Source: Carboxylicivirga caseinilyticus (GTDB lineage: Bacteria; Bacteroidota; Bacteroidia; Bacteroidales; Marinilabiliaceae). Taken from it: 52,459 nt of DNA. The notes beneath the pieces were generated by a model. That model made no database searches and was not told where the DNA came from. It saw only the letters and a list, made by a program, of their open reading frames with translations. Shown one piece after another: positions 7,519 to 15,252 of this stretch. Numbering within the stretch: position 1 is the first letter of the stretch; every line of letters begins with the position of its first letter. The stretch is taken from contig JAFMVE010000044.1 in the NCBI GenBank assembly GCA_025499705.1, positions 1 to 52,459 of the forward strand. Reading direction: 5' to 3'. Both the position numbers and the translations under genes were made by a program.

Positions 7519-9168
7519 TTAGTATTTGGCTACTAAAGGCATTCTGCGACCCATGCCAAAAGCCTTACCCGAAACCCTTAATGTTGGGGCTGTTTGAAAG
7601 CGTTTGTATTCATTCATATTAACCAATCGAACTGCTTTTTTTACTGTCGCCTCATCAAAGCCATCATTGATAATGTCGGCCGGTGATTCATGCTTTTCTA
7701 TGTATTTGAAAAGTATGGCATCCAGCACATCATAATCAGGCAATGAGTCAGAGTCTTTTTGATCGGGTCGTAACTCAGCTGAAGGTGGTTTAATGATTGT
7801 GTTCTCCGGTATAATTTCTCTATCCCGGTTGATGTAACGGGCCAGTTTGAAAACATCGGTTTTATATACATCACCCAATACTGAAAGTCCACCATTCATG
7901 TCACCATACAAAGTTCCATAACCAACGGCAGCTTCACTCTTATTGGAAGTGTTTAACAAGATGTGACCAAATTTATTCGAAAGAGCCATCAATAAGGTTC
8001 CGCGAATACGGGCCTGCATATTTTCTTCTGTTACATCTTCTTCTTTGCCTTCGAATAAAGGCCCCATAATGAAGTTGTACGTGTCAAATATTTCTTTGAT
8101 TGGAACGATGTTGTATTCAATATCAAGATTATTGGCCAGATCAACAGCATCTTTAATACTGTGTTGCGAAGAATACTGAGATGGTAATAATAATACTCTG
8201 ATGTTTTCTTTACCTAAAGCTTTTTCAGCCAGGGCAACTGTTACGGCAGAATCAATTCCTCCGGAAAGTCCCAAAGTAGCTTTTGTAAAGCCCATCTTGG
8301 CAAAATAATCACGAATACCGCAAACCAGGGCATCGTGTATTAAACCGATGGTTTCTTTTTTCTCTGGTTCAGTACCGGCAGTCTGATCAATCGTATCCAT
8401 TTCAATAGAAACAACATCTTCGTCAAATGCCTGAGTTGACTGAATTATTTCACCCTTTGAATTAACAGCCATGCTGTTTCCATCAAAGATAAGTTCAGTA
8501 TTGGCACCTACTTGGTTTACATAGATGAATGGAATCTGATATTTTTTTGCTTTGTTTCGAACTATGTTCTGACGCACATCTACCTGAGTGTATGAGAACG
8601 GAGAGGCTGCAATGTTAATGGCAAAATCCGGTCCTTGTTTAATTAACTCATCCATTGGAGAGATGGTATACAGTTTATCTCTTGCAAAAGCATTGGCCAC
8701 CGGCTGATCTTCCCAAATATCTTCACAGATAGTAAGGGCTACTTTTTTGCCATTTATCTCAACTAATTCAAATTGGTTATTGGGTTGAAAATAGCGATAC
8801 TCGTCAAATACATCGTAATTTGGTAATAAGGTTTTTCTTACGATTTGCTGAATACTACCATTACTCAATACATAGGCTGCATTGTAAAGGTTTTTACCCA
8901 GTGGTTCAGGATTAATTTCAGGAGCTCCAACAATAGCAGTAATACCAACACAACTTTTGGCAATGTTGTCAATTGATTCGTTACATTTCTCGATAAACTC
9001 CTTTCGTTCCAGAAAATCGTATGATGGATAACCACATACTGCCAGTTCAGAAAAAACAACCAATCCGGCTCCTTCTTTCTTGGCTTTCTCAATGGTACTG
9101 ATAATCTTTCCTGAATTGGATTCAAAATTTCCAATATGATAATTCAATTGCGCCAATACAACCTTCAT
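7519..9168 (-). CDS. nadE: Glutamine-dependent NAD+ synthetase
   Basis: NadE makes NAD+ from deamido-NAD+, ATP and glutamine. The 549 residues hold an N-terminal nitrilase-type glutaminase: the Glu in FSELAVCGYP, the Lys in VRKTLLPNYD and the Cys in TICEDIWED (residues about 40-150). The C-terminal synthetase has the pyrophosphatase loop LGLSGGIDSAV near residue 302 and the LNTSNKSEAAVGYGTLYGD region. Length and domain order fit the two-domain bacterial enzyme. It lies 24 bases downstream of the PorT-like gene and is probably co-transcribed with it. Confidence 0.95.
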   Translation of the reverse strand: MKVVLAQLNYHIGNFESNSGKIISTIEKAKKEGAGLVVFSELAVCGYPSYDFLERKEFIEKCNESIDNIAKSCVGITAIVGAPEINPEPLGKNLYNAAYVLSNGSIQQIVRKTLLPNYDVFDEYRYFQPNNQFELVEINGKKVALTICEDIWEDQPVANAFARDKLYTISPMDELIKQGPDFAINIAASPFSYTQVDVRQNIVRNKAKKYQIPFIYVNQVGANTELIFDGNSMAVNSKGEIIQSTQAFDEDVVSIEMDTIDQTAGTEPEKKETIGLIHDALVCGIRDYFAKMGFTKATLGLSGGIDSAVTVALAEKALGKENIRVLLLPSQYSSQHSIKDAVDLANNLDIEYNIVPIKEIFDTYNFIMGPLFEGKEEDVTEENMQARIRGTLLMALSNKFGHILLNTSNKSEAAVGYGTLYGDMNGGLSVLGDVYKTDVFKLARYINRDREIIPENTIIKPPSAELRPDQKDSDSLPDYDVLDAILFKYIEKHESPADIINDGFDEATVKKAVRLVNMNEYKRFQTAPTLRVSGKAFGMGRRMPLVAKY

Positions 9169-9192
9169 TCCCTTTATCTCTTTATTCTGCTG

Positions 9193-9810
9193 TTAAAAAA
9201 TTACTCCAAATTGAAATACAAATCGCTTAAGGTTCGACTTATCAGTGACTCTGAAATCAGTTACATCCAAAAATCCGCCGTAATAAATCAATCCAACGGT
9301 TAAGAAGGTGTTACCGCCCAATGAGTACTCCATGCCACCTCCTAATTGGTAACCCATGTCAAAAAAGTTTACGTTACTGCTTATGTTGTTTCCATCAATA
9401 TCGGAGGCCTTGATATTGAATTGCGAATATAATCCAAACTGCCCAAAATAACGTGAACGATGAAATTCGTTGGTTAATAATTTAAGGCTTAGTGGTACTT
9501 CGATGTATTTTAAGCGATAAGTTGCATTAAGTTTCTCAAGCTCACTTGTGGCATCATAGGATAATTTACCACCTCCTGTATTGATGGTTAATCCTGTTGA
9601 AAATGCATAATTGGTATCGAAGAAACGATCCACTAATACTCCAAAATTATATCCGAATAAACTTCCATTAGAGTTAACTGAATTTGCATCTGAAGACATC
9701 CATGAGATTTGAGGACTCAACAAAAATCCAAGTCGTGTTTTTTTCTCTGTTTGGGCGTTGGTTAAGATACAGATGAGCAAACCTGCCATTATTAAAAGCT
9801 TTCTTTGCAT
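9193..9810 (-). CDS. PorT-like outer-membrane beta-barrel protein
   Basis: The 205-residue product has a signal peptide (MQRKLLIMAGLLICILTNAQ). It is followed by alternating hydrophobic/polar strands with many Gly/Tyr/Phe residues and a terminal aromatic strand (FVFQFGVIF), the usual outer-membrane barrel ending. This fits the small PorT-type beta-barrel family of Bacteroidota (8-10 strands). Despite the name, such proteins are mostly uncharacterised, and a role in type IX secretion should not be assumed. It precedes nadE on the same strand and is divergent from gldB. Confidence 0.8.
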   Translation of the reverse strand: MQRKLLIMAGLLICILTNAQTEKKTRLGFLLSPQISWMSSDANSVNSNGSLFGYNFGVLVDRFFDTNYAFSTGLTINTGGGKLSYDATSELEKLNATYRLKYIEVPLSLKLLTNEFHRSRYFGQFGLYSQFNIKASDIDGNNISSNVNFFDMGYQLGGGMEYSLGGNTFLTVGLIYYGGFLDVTDFRVTDKSNLKRFVFQFGVIF

Positions 9811-9840
9811 CGAGTAATGTTTTAATGGTTGAAAACTCTA

Positions 9841-9848
9841 CAAACTTA
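9841..9848 (-). promoter_or_regulatory. -7 box TAAGTTTG for the PorT-like/nadE operon
   Basis: The minus strand reads TAAGTTTG, 30 bases upstream of the ATG at 9810 in the short divergent region before gldB. A TTTG lies at 9862-9865, but only 13 bases away, which is too close for a normal -33 element. Confidence 0.45.
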
Positions 9849-9879
9849 CTTATTTTTATGGCAAATTAAAGAATACACC

Positions 9880-10893
9880 ATGCAAGCTTTTATCAAAAAA
9901 TATTGGGTTTATACGGTTCTGATTTTAGTTTTATCGTCATGTGGAGGAGGAATAAAGGCTCCGGATGTAAGCGATATTCATGTTGAAATGGAGTCGCATC
10001 TGTTTTTTAAAGATTTATTTGAGAATGGCAGCGAAGATATTGAAAAGAAGACTAAAAATCTGAAAGAGAAGTATGGAACTTATTTTTATGCCTATTGTCA
10101 AAAAGTCATTCGAATAGGAAATCCCGATCAACCTGAGTTTCCTGAGAATCTTAAAGCATTTTTAGATTATGATGCTAACAGGGACGTTTTTGAGAAGTGT
10201 AAAGAACAATATTCAGAGGTTGATGATATAGTTGAAGATGCCGAGCAGGCATTCAAATATTATAAGTACTATTTCCCAAACATTACAGTACCAGACTTAT
10301 ATTTTCATATATCAGGGTTTAATCAGTTTGTAGCTGTTGATTCCAGCTGGATATCAGTGAGTGTTGAAAAATATCTTGGTGAAGAATGTGAATTTTACGA
10401 GTGGTTGGCCGAACCCCAATATATGCGTAAGCGAATGGTACGTGAGAAGATAGTTCCTGATATTATGAAAGCTGTGGTGCTCACTACCTATGCTGGAGGG
10501 ATGAATAATAATGATGTGATCAGTAGTATGATTGAAGAAGGGAAAGTCTTGTATTTTGTTCATCATATGGTGCCAGGCATTAAAGAAACGTATCTTTTTG
10601 ATATGTCTAAGGAGGAAGTGAAATGGTGTGAAAAATATGAAGCTGATATCTGGGCCGGTATGGTAGAGCGAAAAGACTTGTTTAATACCGATCGGATGAC
10701 CATTCAGAAATATACAGGAGACAGTCCGTTTACTTATTATTTTGGACAGGATTCTCCTGGAAGAGCAGCTGTTTACCTTGGCTATCAGATAGTGGAGGCA
10801 TATATGAAAAATAATCCAGAACTTACGTTGGACGATTTGATAAGGCAAAAGGATGGACATATGATTTTTCAACAATCAAGATATCGTCCATAA
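9880..10893 (+). CDS. gldB: Gliding-motility-type lipoprotein GldB
   Basis: I take ATG at 9880 (337 residues) because it places a normal lipoprotein signal directly at the N terminus: WVYTVLILVLSSC with the lipidated Cys. An upstream ATG in the same frame adds 17 residues with no signal logic. Length, the lipobox, the aromatic-rich middle (YYKYYFPNITVPDLYFHISGF) and the C-terminal YLGYQIVEAYMKNNPELTLDDLI segment fit the GldB family, needed for gliding in flavobacteria. GldB homologues also occur in non-gliding relatives, so motility is not implied. The neighbourhood with nadE matches what I recall from other Bacteroidota. The nitrilase gene follows within 11 bases. Confidence 0.75.
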   Translation: MQAFIKKYWVYTVLILVLSSCGGGIKAPDVSDIHVEMESHLFFKDLFENGSEDIEKKTKNLKEKYGTYFYAYCQKVIRIGNPDQPEFPENLKAFLDYDANRDVFEKCKEQYSEVDDIVEDAEQAFKYYKYYFPNITVPDLYFHISGFNQFVAVDSSWISVSVEKYLGEECEFYEWLAEPQYMRKRMVREKIVPDIMKAVVLTTYAGGMNNNDVISSMIEEGKVLYFVHHMVPGIKETYLFDMSKEEVKWCEKYEADIWAGMVERKDLFNTDRMTIQKYTGDSPFTYYFGQDSPGRAAVYLGYQIVEAYMKNNPELTLDDLIRQKDGHMIFQQSRYRP

Positions 10894-10903
10894 AATAGTG
10901 AAT

Positions 10904-11698
10904 ATGTCGAAGATAGGGATTATTCAGTTTGCACCTAAGTTGGGGAAGGTCAACGAAAATATTCAAACGATTAATGAGCTTATTGCATCTAAACGACGAT
11001 GTGATTTATATGTGTTGCCTGAGTTGGCTAATTCAGGTTATCGTTTCAAAAACAGAGACGAGGCAGTTCTGTATTCCGAACGAACCACCAATAGTCCTTT
11101 TCTAAATGCTTTAGTCGCCATTGCCGTAGCAAAGGAAGCTTATTTGGTTTCGGGCTTTTGTGAACGCTCGGGAGATAAGCTTTATAATTCATCGGTATTG
11201 GTTGGACCGGAAGGATTAATTGGTGTATATCGCAAACTACATTTGTTTCTGGATGAGAAGGATATTTTTGAAACGGGTGATTTAGGTTTACCTGTTTTTG
11301 ACACTCCTTTGGGGAAAATAGGTATGCAAATATGTTTCGACTGGATGTTTCCTGAAACCTGGCGGGTTCTGGCAATGAAAGGAGCTCAGTTGATTGCTCA
11401 TCCTGCAAATCTGGTTTTATCTTATTGTCAGGGGGTTGTTCAGTCTTATGCGATCATAAATAAGTTTTTTATCGCTACAGCTAATCGTACAGGTAAAGAG
11501 CGGGATCTAAAATTTACTGGGCAATCGGTTTTAGTTTCACCAGAAGGAATTGTGTTAAAGAGGGGAGAAGAGGAAGAAAATAAATTAATAAAGCATGAAG
11601 TGGATCTTTCGCAGGCTCTTAACAAACATATAACTCCTCGCAACCATGCTTTGAACGATCGTCGTTCTGATGTTTATGGCGATTTAAATCTTAACTGA
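10904..11698 (+). CDS. Nitrilase-superfamily carbon-nitrogen hydrolase
   Basis: This single-domain cytosolic amidase of 264 residues has the complete triad: Glu40 (LPELANSGY), Lys111 (YRKLHLF) and Cys144 (MQICFDWMFPE). It hydrolyses a C-N bond in a small amide, but the sequence does not identify the substrate. Omega-amidase and N-carbamoyl-amine hydrolase are both possible by family. ATG at 10904 is preferred over GTG at 10898, two codons upstream. It sits between gldB and the formyl-THF ligase, overlapping the latter by one base (TGATG), so the three form one operon. Confidence 0.85.
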   Translation: MSKIGIIQFAPKLGKVNENIQTINELIASKRRCDLYVLPELANSGYRFKNRDEAVLYSERTTNSPFLNALVAIAVAKEAYLVSGFCERSGDKLYNSSVLVGPEGLIGVYRKLHLFLDEKDIFETGDLGLPVFDTPLGKIGMQICFDWMFPETWRVLAMKGAQLIAHPANLVLSYCQGVVQSYAIINKFFIATANRTGKERDLKFTGQSVLVSPEGIVLKRGEEEENKLIKHEVDLSQALNKHITPRNHALNDRRSDVYGDLNLN

Positions 11699-12237
11699 TG
11701 TTTGAAAAGAAAGAATTGCGTAAAAAGATTCGCCTGCTTAAAAAAGATTTTTCCAAAGAAGATGCAGCATATCAGGAAGAATTGATTTATAAAAAGCTTA
11801 TCGATTCAATTGATTTTAAAAACGCAAAGAATATACTTTTCTACTGGTCGATGAACGATGAGGTATCAACTCATGACTTTATATTGTCGTATTATAAAAT
11901 CAAACATATTTATCTGCCGGTTATTAAAGGTGATGATCTTGAAATAGTGCTTTTCAGTGGGGAAGACTGTCTGGTTCCTGGAGCTAAATATGGTATTCCC
12001 GAACCAACTGGAGAGCCATTAAAAGATGAAAGTATAATTGACTTGGTGATAGTACCTGGTGTAGCTTTTGATAATTCAGGGAATCGAATGGGCAGAGGAG
12101 CTGGTTATTACGATCGTATTTTAAAACGTGTTCCACAGGCTAAAAGGCTGGCCCTGGCTTTTGATTTTCAGATGGTGACTAAGGTGCCGGTAGAACCTCA
12201 TGATATTAAGATGGATAAAATAATTCATCCAAAATAA
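11698..12237 (+). CDS. 5-formyltetrahydrofolate cyclo-ligase
   Basis: This 179-residue enzyme converts 5-formyl-THF to 5,10-methenyl-THF using ATP, recycling a stored folate. Evidence is the basic N terminus (KKELRKKIRLLKK, for ATP binding), the central VPGVAFDNSGNRMGRGAGYYDR motif around residues 120-140 (catalytic and ATP-binding signature), and a normal family length. Its start overlaps the stop of the nitrilase gene by one base, which suggests translational coupling. The operon ends at the terminator at 12236-12260. Confidence 0.93.
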   Translation: MFEKKELRKKIRLLKKDFSKEDAAYQEELIYKKLIDSIDFKNAKNILFYWSMNDEVSTHDFILSYYKIKHIYLPVIKGDDLEIVLFSGEDCLVPGAKYGIPEPTGEPLKDESIIDLVIVPGVAFDNSGNRMGRGAGYYDRILKRVPQAKRLALAFDFQMVTKVPVEPHDIKMDKIIHPK

Positions 12238-12260
12238 AAAAGCCCCAAACGGGGCTTTTT
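12236..12260. terminator. Bidirectional terminator between folate gene and ferredoxin
   Basis: The symmetric hairpin AAAAAGCCCC-AAAC-GGGGCTTTTT works in both directions. It overlaps the stop codon of the formyl-THF ligase gene and lies 15 bases beyond the ferredoxin stop, serving both convergent transcripts. Confidence 0.9.
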
Positions 12261-12274
12261 TATATTTTCTTTAC

Positions 12275-12442
12275 TTACGCTGGATGAATAGCTTCAGTTG
12301 GGCAAACATCTGCACAAGTACCACAATCAGTACAAGCTTCTGCATCAATTTTATAGATATCGCCTTCAGCGATAGCATCTACTGGACATTCATCAATACA
12401 AGTACCGCAAGCAATACAGTCTTCATTAATTACGTAGGCCAT
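12275..12442 (-). CDS. Small 2[4Fe-4S] ferredoxin
   Basis: This 55-residue protein carries two complete cluster motifs, CIACGTCIDECP (starting at Cys9) and CTDCGTCADVCP (starting at Cys37). It is therefore a clostridial-type ferredoxin with two [4Fe-4S] clusters and acts as a soluble low-potential electron carrier. Its start MAYVINEDC and acidic composition are typical. The partner is not in the window; pyruvate- or 2-oxoacid-ferredoxin oxidoreductases are the usual ones and would imply anaerobic or fermentative capacity. It has its own -7 box at 12476-12483 and ends at the shared terminator. Confidence 0.93.
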   Translation of the reverse strand: MAYVINEDCIACGTCIDECPVDAIAEGDIYKIDAEACTDCGTCADVCPTEAIHPA

Positions 12443-12475
12443 TTTTTTGTTCTTTAATGGTTATTATTACTCAAG

Positions 12476-12483
12476 CAAAATTA
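12476..12483 (-). promoter_or_regulatory. -7 box TAATTTTG for the ferredoxin gene
   Basis: The minus strand reads TAATTTTG, 33 bases upstream of the ferredoxin ATG. No convincing -33 partner was found. Confidence 0.5.
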
Positions 12484-12541
12484 TTTGCTTTTTTTAATAA
12501 TTAAAAGAATTCCTTTGCAAACAACTTAATTTTGAACGGAT

Positions 12542-12569
12542 ATAAATAAGGCTTCGAGGTCTTATTTAT
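12542..12569. other. Perfect 9-bp hairpin without T-tract
   Basis: ATAAATAAG (12542-12550) is followed by a 10-base TTCG-containing loop and CTTATTTAT (12561-12569). It lies downstream of the M20 gene and upstream of the ferredoxin promoter. With no T-run on either side it is not a standard terminator. It could stabilise a transcript end. Confidence 0.5.
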
Positions 12570-12622
12570 GGTAATATGCATTAAGTCAGGCTACAATGTG
12601 TGCTTGGTAATGGTTGTTGATT

Positions 12623-13804
12623 TTATTTCGACATGAATTTATATCCCAAATAAGCCATTAAACCAGCTGCAGTTTCCAACGAGTTTTCATTCAAATTGAA
12701 TTGTGGAGTATGTAAACTGCCAGTTTCTGTATCAACCTGTTCCACTCCAAAGCGATAAAAGGTACATGGATATTTTTGTGAAAAATATCCAAAATCTTCA
12801 GCAGTCATTCGAATATCCATGTGTTCTGTTTGTTCCTTGCCCAGATATTCGTTCGAAAATGAAATAGCTTGTTCAGTGATGGCTTCGTTGTTATGTAAAA
12901 CCGGATAACCATCTTTAATATCGATTTCACAATCAGCACCCATTGATTGAGCTATGCTTGTGGCAATCTCACGTATCTTATCTTTTATCTTAGCACGCCA
13001 TTCTTCATTCATTGTACGAAGCGTTCCTGCAATTTCAACCGTTTCAGGAATGATATTGGTTGCACCATTGGCAATTACTTTACCAAAAGAGAGTACTGTT
13101 GGTATTTGAGCCGGCACAATTCGACTAACTATCTGTTGTAACGAAACAATGATATGAGAAGCGATCAAAACATTATCAGTCAGCGTATGAGGCATGGCTG
13201 CATGACCGCCTATTCCTTTTACGGTTATGTATACTTCGTCGCCCGATGCCATGTACATGCCACTTTTAAACCCGACATGTCCTGTTTTCATATTGGGCAA
13301 TACATGCTGACCAATTATTAATTCTGGCTCATAGTCTTTAAATAGTCCTTCTTCCATCATTAATTTGGCACCTCCGGGGAAAACCTCTTCTGCTGGTTGA
13401 AAGATTAGTAATATGGTTCCTTCCCATTCATCTTTTATCTCATTCAAAATCATGGCAGCACCCACAAGTGCAGCTGTATGTGCATCATGACCACAAGCAT
13501 GCATTACGCCTTCGTTTCGGGATGTAAATTCCAATTGGGTTGATTCATTAATAGGCAAAGCATCCATGTCGGTACGTAAAGCAATGATTCGCTTCTGAGG
13601 ATTTTTACCTTCAATCCGTCCAAGAATGCCGGTTTTAACAAAACCATCCTGAAAGGGAATGCCTATTTTATTCAGTTGCTCTTTGATGTAGGCAGAGGTT
13701 TTATGTTCTGCAAATGATAGTTCCGGATTGGAGTGAAGATGTCTTCTAATAGCTATAATATCATTGATATACTGTTGAGTCAGTTCCTGAATTTTTGCTT
13801 TCAT
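12623..13804 (-). CDS. M20-family amidohydrolase (N-acyl amino acid/hippurate type)
   Basis: This is a cytosolic metallopeptidase-like hydrolase of 393 residues. Metal-binding motifs are MHACGHDAHTAALVG (about residues 100-114) and QPAEEVFPGGA with the catalytic Glu pair (about 137-147). The dimerisation-domain motif GIGGHAAMPH is at about 198-207 and the last metal ligand His is in the SLHTPQFN segment near the C terminus. Family members remove acyl groups from N-acyl amino acids or open related amides; the actual substrate is not readable. It is transcribed alone, from the -7 box at 13863-13870, past a dyad at 13819-13838. Confidence 0.88.
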   Translation of the reverse strand: MKAKIQELTQQYINDIIAIRRHLHSNPELSFAEHKTSAYIKEQLNKIGIPFQDGFVKTGILGRIEGKNPQKRIIALRTDMDALPINESTQLEFTSRNEGVMHACGHDAHTAALVGAAMILNEIKDEWEGTILLIFQPAEEVFPGGAKLMMEEGLFKDYEPELIIGQHVLPNMKTGHVGFKSGMYMASGDEVYITVKGIGGHAAMPHTLTDNVLIASHIIVSLQQIVSRIVPAQIPTVLSFGKVIANGATNIIPETVEIAGTLRTMNEEWRAKIKDKIREIATSIAQSMGADCEIDIKDGYPVLHNNEAITEQAISFSNEYLGKEQTEHMDIRMTAEDFGYFSQKYPCTFYRFGVEQVDTETGSLHTPQFNLNENSLETAAGLMAYLGYKFMSK

Positions 13805-13818
13805 GCTTTATACATTGG

Positions 13819-13838
13819 TGAAAATCGGATGATTTTCA
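13819..13838. promoter_or_regulatory. 8+8 bp dyad in the leader of the M20 gene
   Basis: TGAAAATC-GGAT-GATTTTCA is a perfect inverted repeat lying between the -7 box and the ATG of the amidohydrolase gene. It could be an operator downstream of the transcription start or an mRNA leader hairpin. No regulator is known for it. Confidence 0.5.
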
Positions 13839-13862
13839 TTTTTTGTTAATGTTTTATGAAGA

Positions 13863-13870
13863 CAAATATA
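13863..13870 (-). promoter_or_regulatory. -7 box TATATTTG for the M20 amidohydrolase gene
   Basis: An exact TAnnTTTG match on the minus strand, 58 bases upstream of the ATG. The -33 region has no clear TTTG. Confidence 0.5.
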
Positions 13871-13938
13871 AGCAGTAAAACACAATTTAATACCTAAAAG
13901 TCGTCAATAGGGGGACATACCCAATAAATAGTGTTTAT

Positions 13939-13972
13939 TTTGTAATGTCATAGAAAATTGTTGTTAGATTTG
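13939..13972 (+). promoter_or_regulatory. Promoter of the DUF1573 gene (TTTG-N22-TAGATTTG)
   Basis: The -33-type TTTG is at 13939-13942 and the -7 box TAGATTTG at 13965-13972. The 22-base gap is slightly longer than the usual 18-20. It leaves a leader of about 110 bases before the ATG at 14093. Confidence 0.5.
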
Positions 13973-14092
13973 TGCTCTGTGTTAAAGTTTTCTTAAAATG
14001 GCCTGTTTTTTGAACACTTTAATTAATATTACGTAGTAAAGTCTGGACATTAAACTCTAACATTAACTGGTTAGTATAAAATATAATTAACT

Positions 14093-15178
14093 ATGAAGAG
14101 GATCTTTTTAATTTTAGCTGTTGCGTTGGCAGGTGTTACTTCTTCAATGGCACAGCATGCAAAAGCAAATCTTAGTTTTAGTGAAACCATTCACGATTTC
14201 GGTGATATTCAGGAGTCGGATGGCAAAGTTGAATATGTGTTTAAGTTTAACAATAATGGTGGTCAACCTATGGTTTTGCACAATGTTAAGGCCTCATGTG
14301 GTTGTACAACACCAGAATGGACAAAAACACCAATTCCTCCTGGGGGGCATGGGGAAGTAAAAGCTATTTTTGATCCACGAAATCGTCCGGGTAATTTCAA
14401 TAAAACTATTACCGTTCAGTCAAATGCTGAGAATGGAACCGTAGTTTTACGTATTACCGGTAATGTAATTCCACGTGAAAAGACTGTAGAGGATATTTAT
14501 CCACGTAATATGGATGTTATCCGTTTGGAGTCATCGCATCTGGCATTTACTAAAATGACACCTGATCAAAAGAAAACGGAACAATTAAAGATTATCAGTA
14601 CTTCTGATCAACCGTTAAAAATATCATTTGCTAATGTTCCAAAGCATGTAACAATCAAAGCCGTTCCTGAGGTTTTGCAGCCAAAACAAGCAGGTGTAAT
14701 TACTGCTACATATGATGCAGCTGCCAAAAGTGACTGGGGATTTGTTACAGATAACGTTTTTATCAATTTTAATGATACTAAAGATTATAAAAATCGTCTG
14801 ACATTAAGTGCTTCAATCGAAGAAGATTTTGATAGCTGGACTCCTGAAAAGTTAGCTAAAGCACCAATTGTTAATTTCGAAGAGAAAACCTGGAATTTTG
14901 GCGATATCAATCAGGGAGATAAAGTAACACATAAATTTGTGGTGAAAAACGATGGCAAAAGTGAGCTAATCATTCGTAAAGTTAAAGCTTCATGCGGATG
15001 TACTGCCATCAAACCAGAAAAGACTGTTTTAGCTCCTGGAGAAGAAACGACCATCATGGCAGAATTCAACTCAACAGGTAAGAGTGGTCGCCAGAATAAG
15101 TCAGTAACTGTAGTTACAAACGATCCAAAGACAACAACTACTTTGTTGCGAATCAGCGGAAACGTTGCGATTCAATAA
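14093..15178 (+). CDS. Exported protein with two DUF1573 domains
   Basis: The product is 361 residues with a signal peptide (MKRIFLILAVALAGVTSSMAQ). It then has two related Ig-like DUF1573 domains, at about residues 27-130 and about 265-360, separated by a divergent beta-rich middle. Each domain carries the typical KASCGCTxPEW or KASCGCTAIKPEK motif and a following APGE/PPGG turn, so the protein looks like a tandem duplication. It is probably periplasmic or surface-exposed. Its function is unknown, as for most DUF1573 proteins. It is bounded by its own promoter and a terminator at 15200-15231, so it is monocistronic. Confidence 0.85.
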   Translation: MKRIFLILAVALAGVTSSMAQHAKANLSFSETIHDFGDIQESDGKVEYVFKFNNNGGQPMVLHNVKASCGCTTPEWTKTPIPPGGHGEVKAIFDPRNRPGNFNKTITVQSNAENGTVVLRITGNVIPREKTVEDIYPRNMDVIRLESSHLAFTKMTPDQKKTEQLKIISTSDQPLKISFANVPKHVTIKAVPEVLQPKQAGVITATYDAAAKSDWGFVTDNVFINFNDTKDYKNRLTLSASIEEDFDSWTPEKLAKAPIVNFEEKTWNFGDINQGDKVTHKFVVKNDGKSELIIRKVKASCGCTAIKPEKTVLAPGEETTIMAEFNSTGKSGRQNKSVTVVTNDPKTTTTLLRISGNVAIQ

Positions 15179-15199
15179 GTAAGATTTAATGATAATATC

Positions 15200-15231
15200 G
15201 GGAGAGTCAGTTTGGTGCCGGCTCTCCTTTT
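15200..15231 (+). terminator. Terminator after the DUF1573 gene
   Basis: GGAGAG (15201-15206) pairs with CTCTCC (15222-15227), extended by two further pairs, and is followed by TTTTT. It separates the DUF1573 gene from meaB. Confidence 0.75.
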
Positions 15232-15252
15232 TGTGTAAAAAACAAAAGTATA

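Noticed and set aside
10354-10875. 173-codon open frame antisense to gldB
   Set aside because: It lies wholly inside a well-supported lipoprotein gene on the other strand, and its translation has no recognisable domain.
9193-10893. PorT-like barrel plus gldB taken as evidence of gliding or type IX secretion
   Set aside because: No other gld, spr or por genes are in the window, and both families occur in organisms without gliding.
10904-11698. Reading the nitrilase-type proteins here (nadE N-terminal half, this gene, the GNAT fusion) as one pathway
   Set aside because: They belong to different branches of the superfamily and are far apart; a shared fold alone does not connect them.
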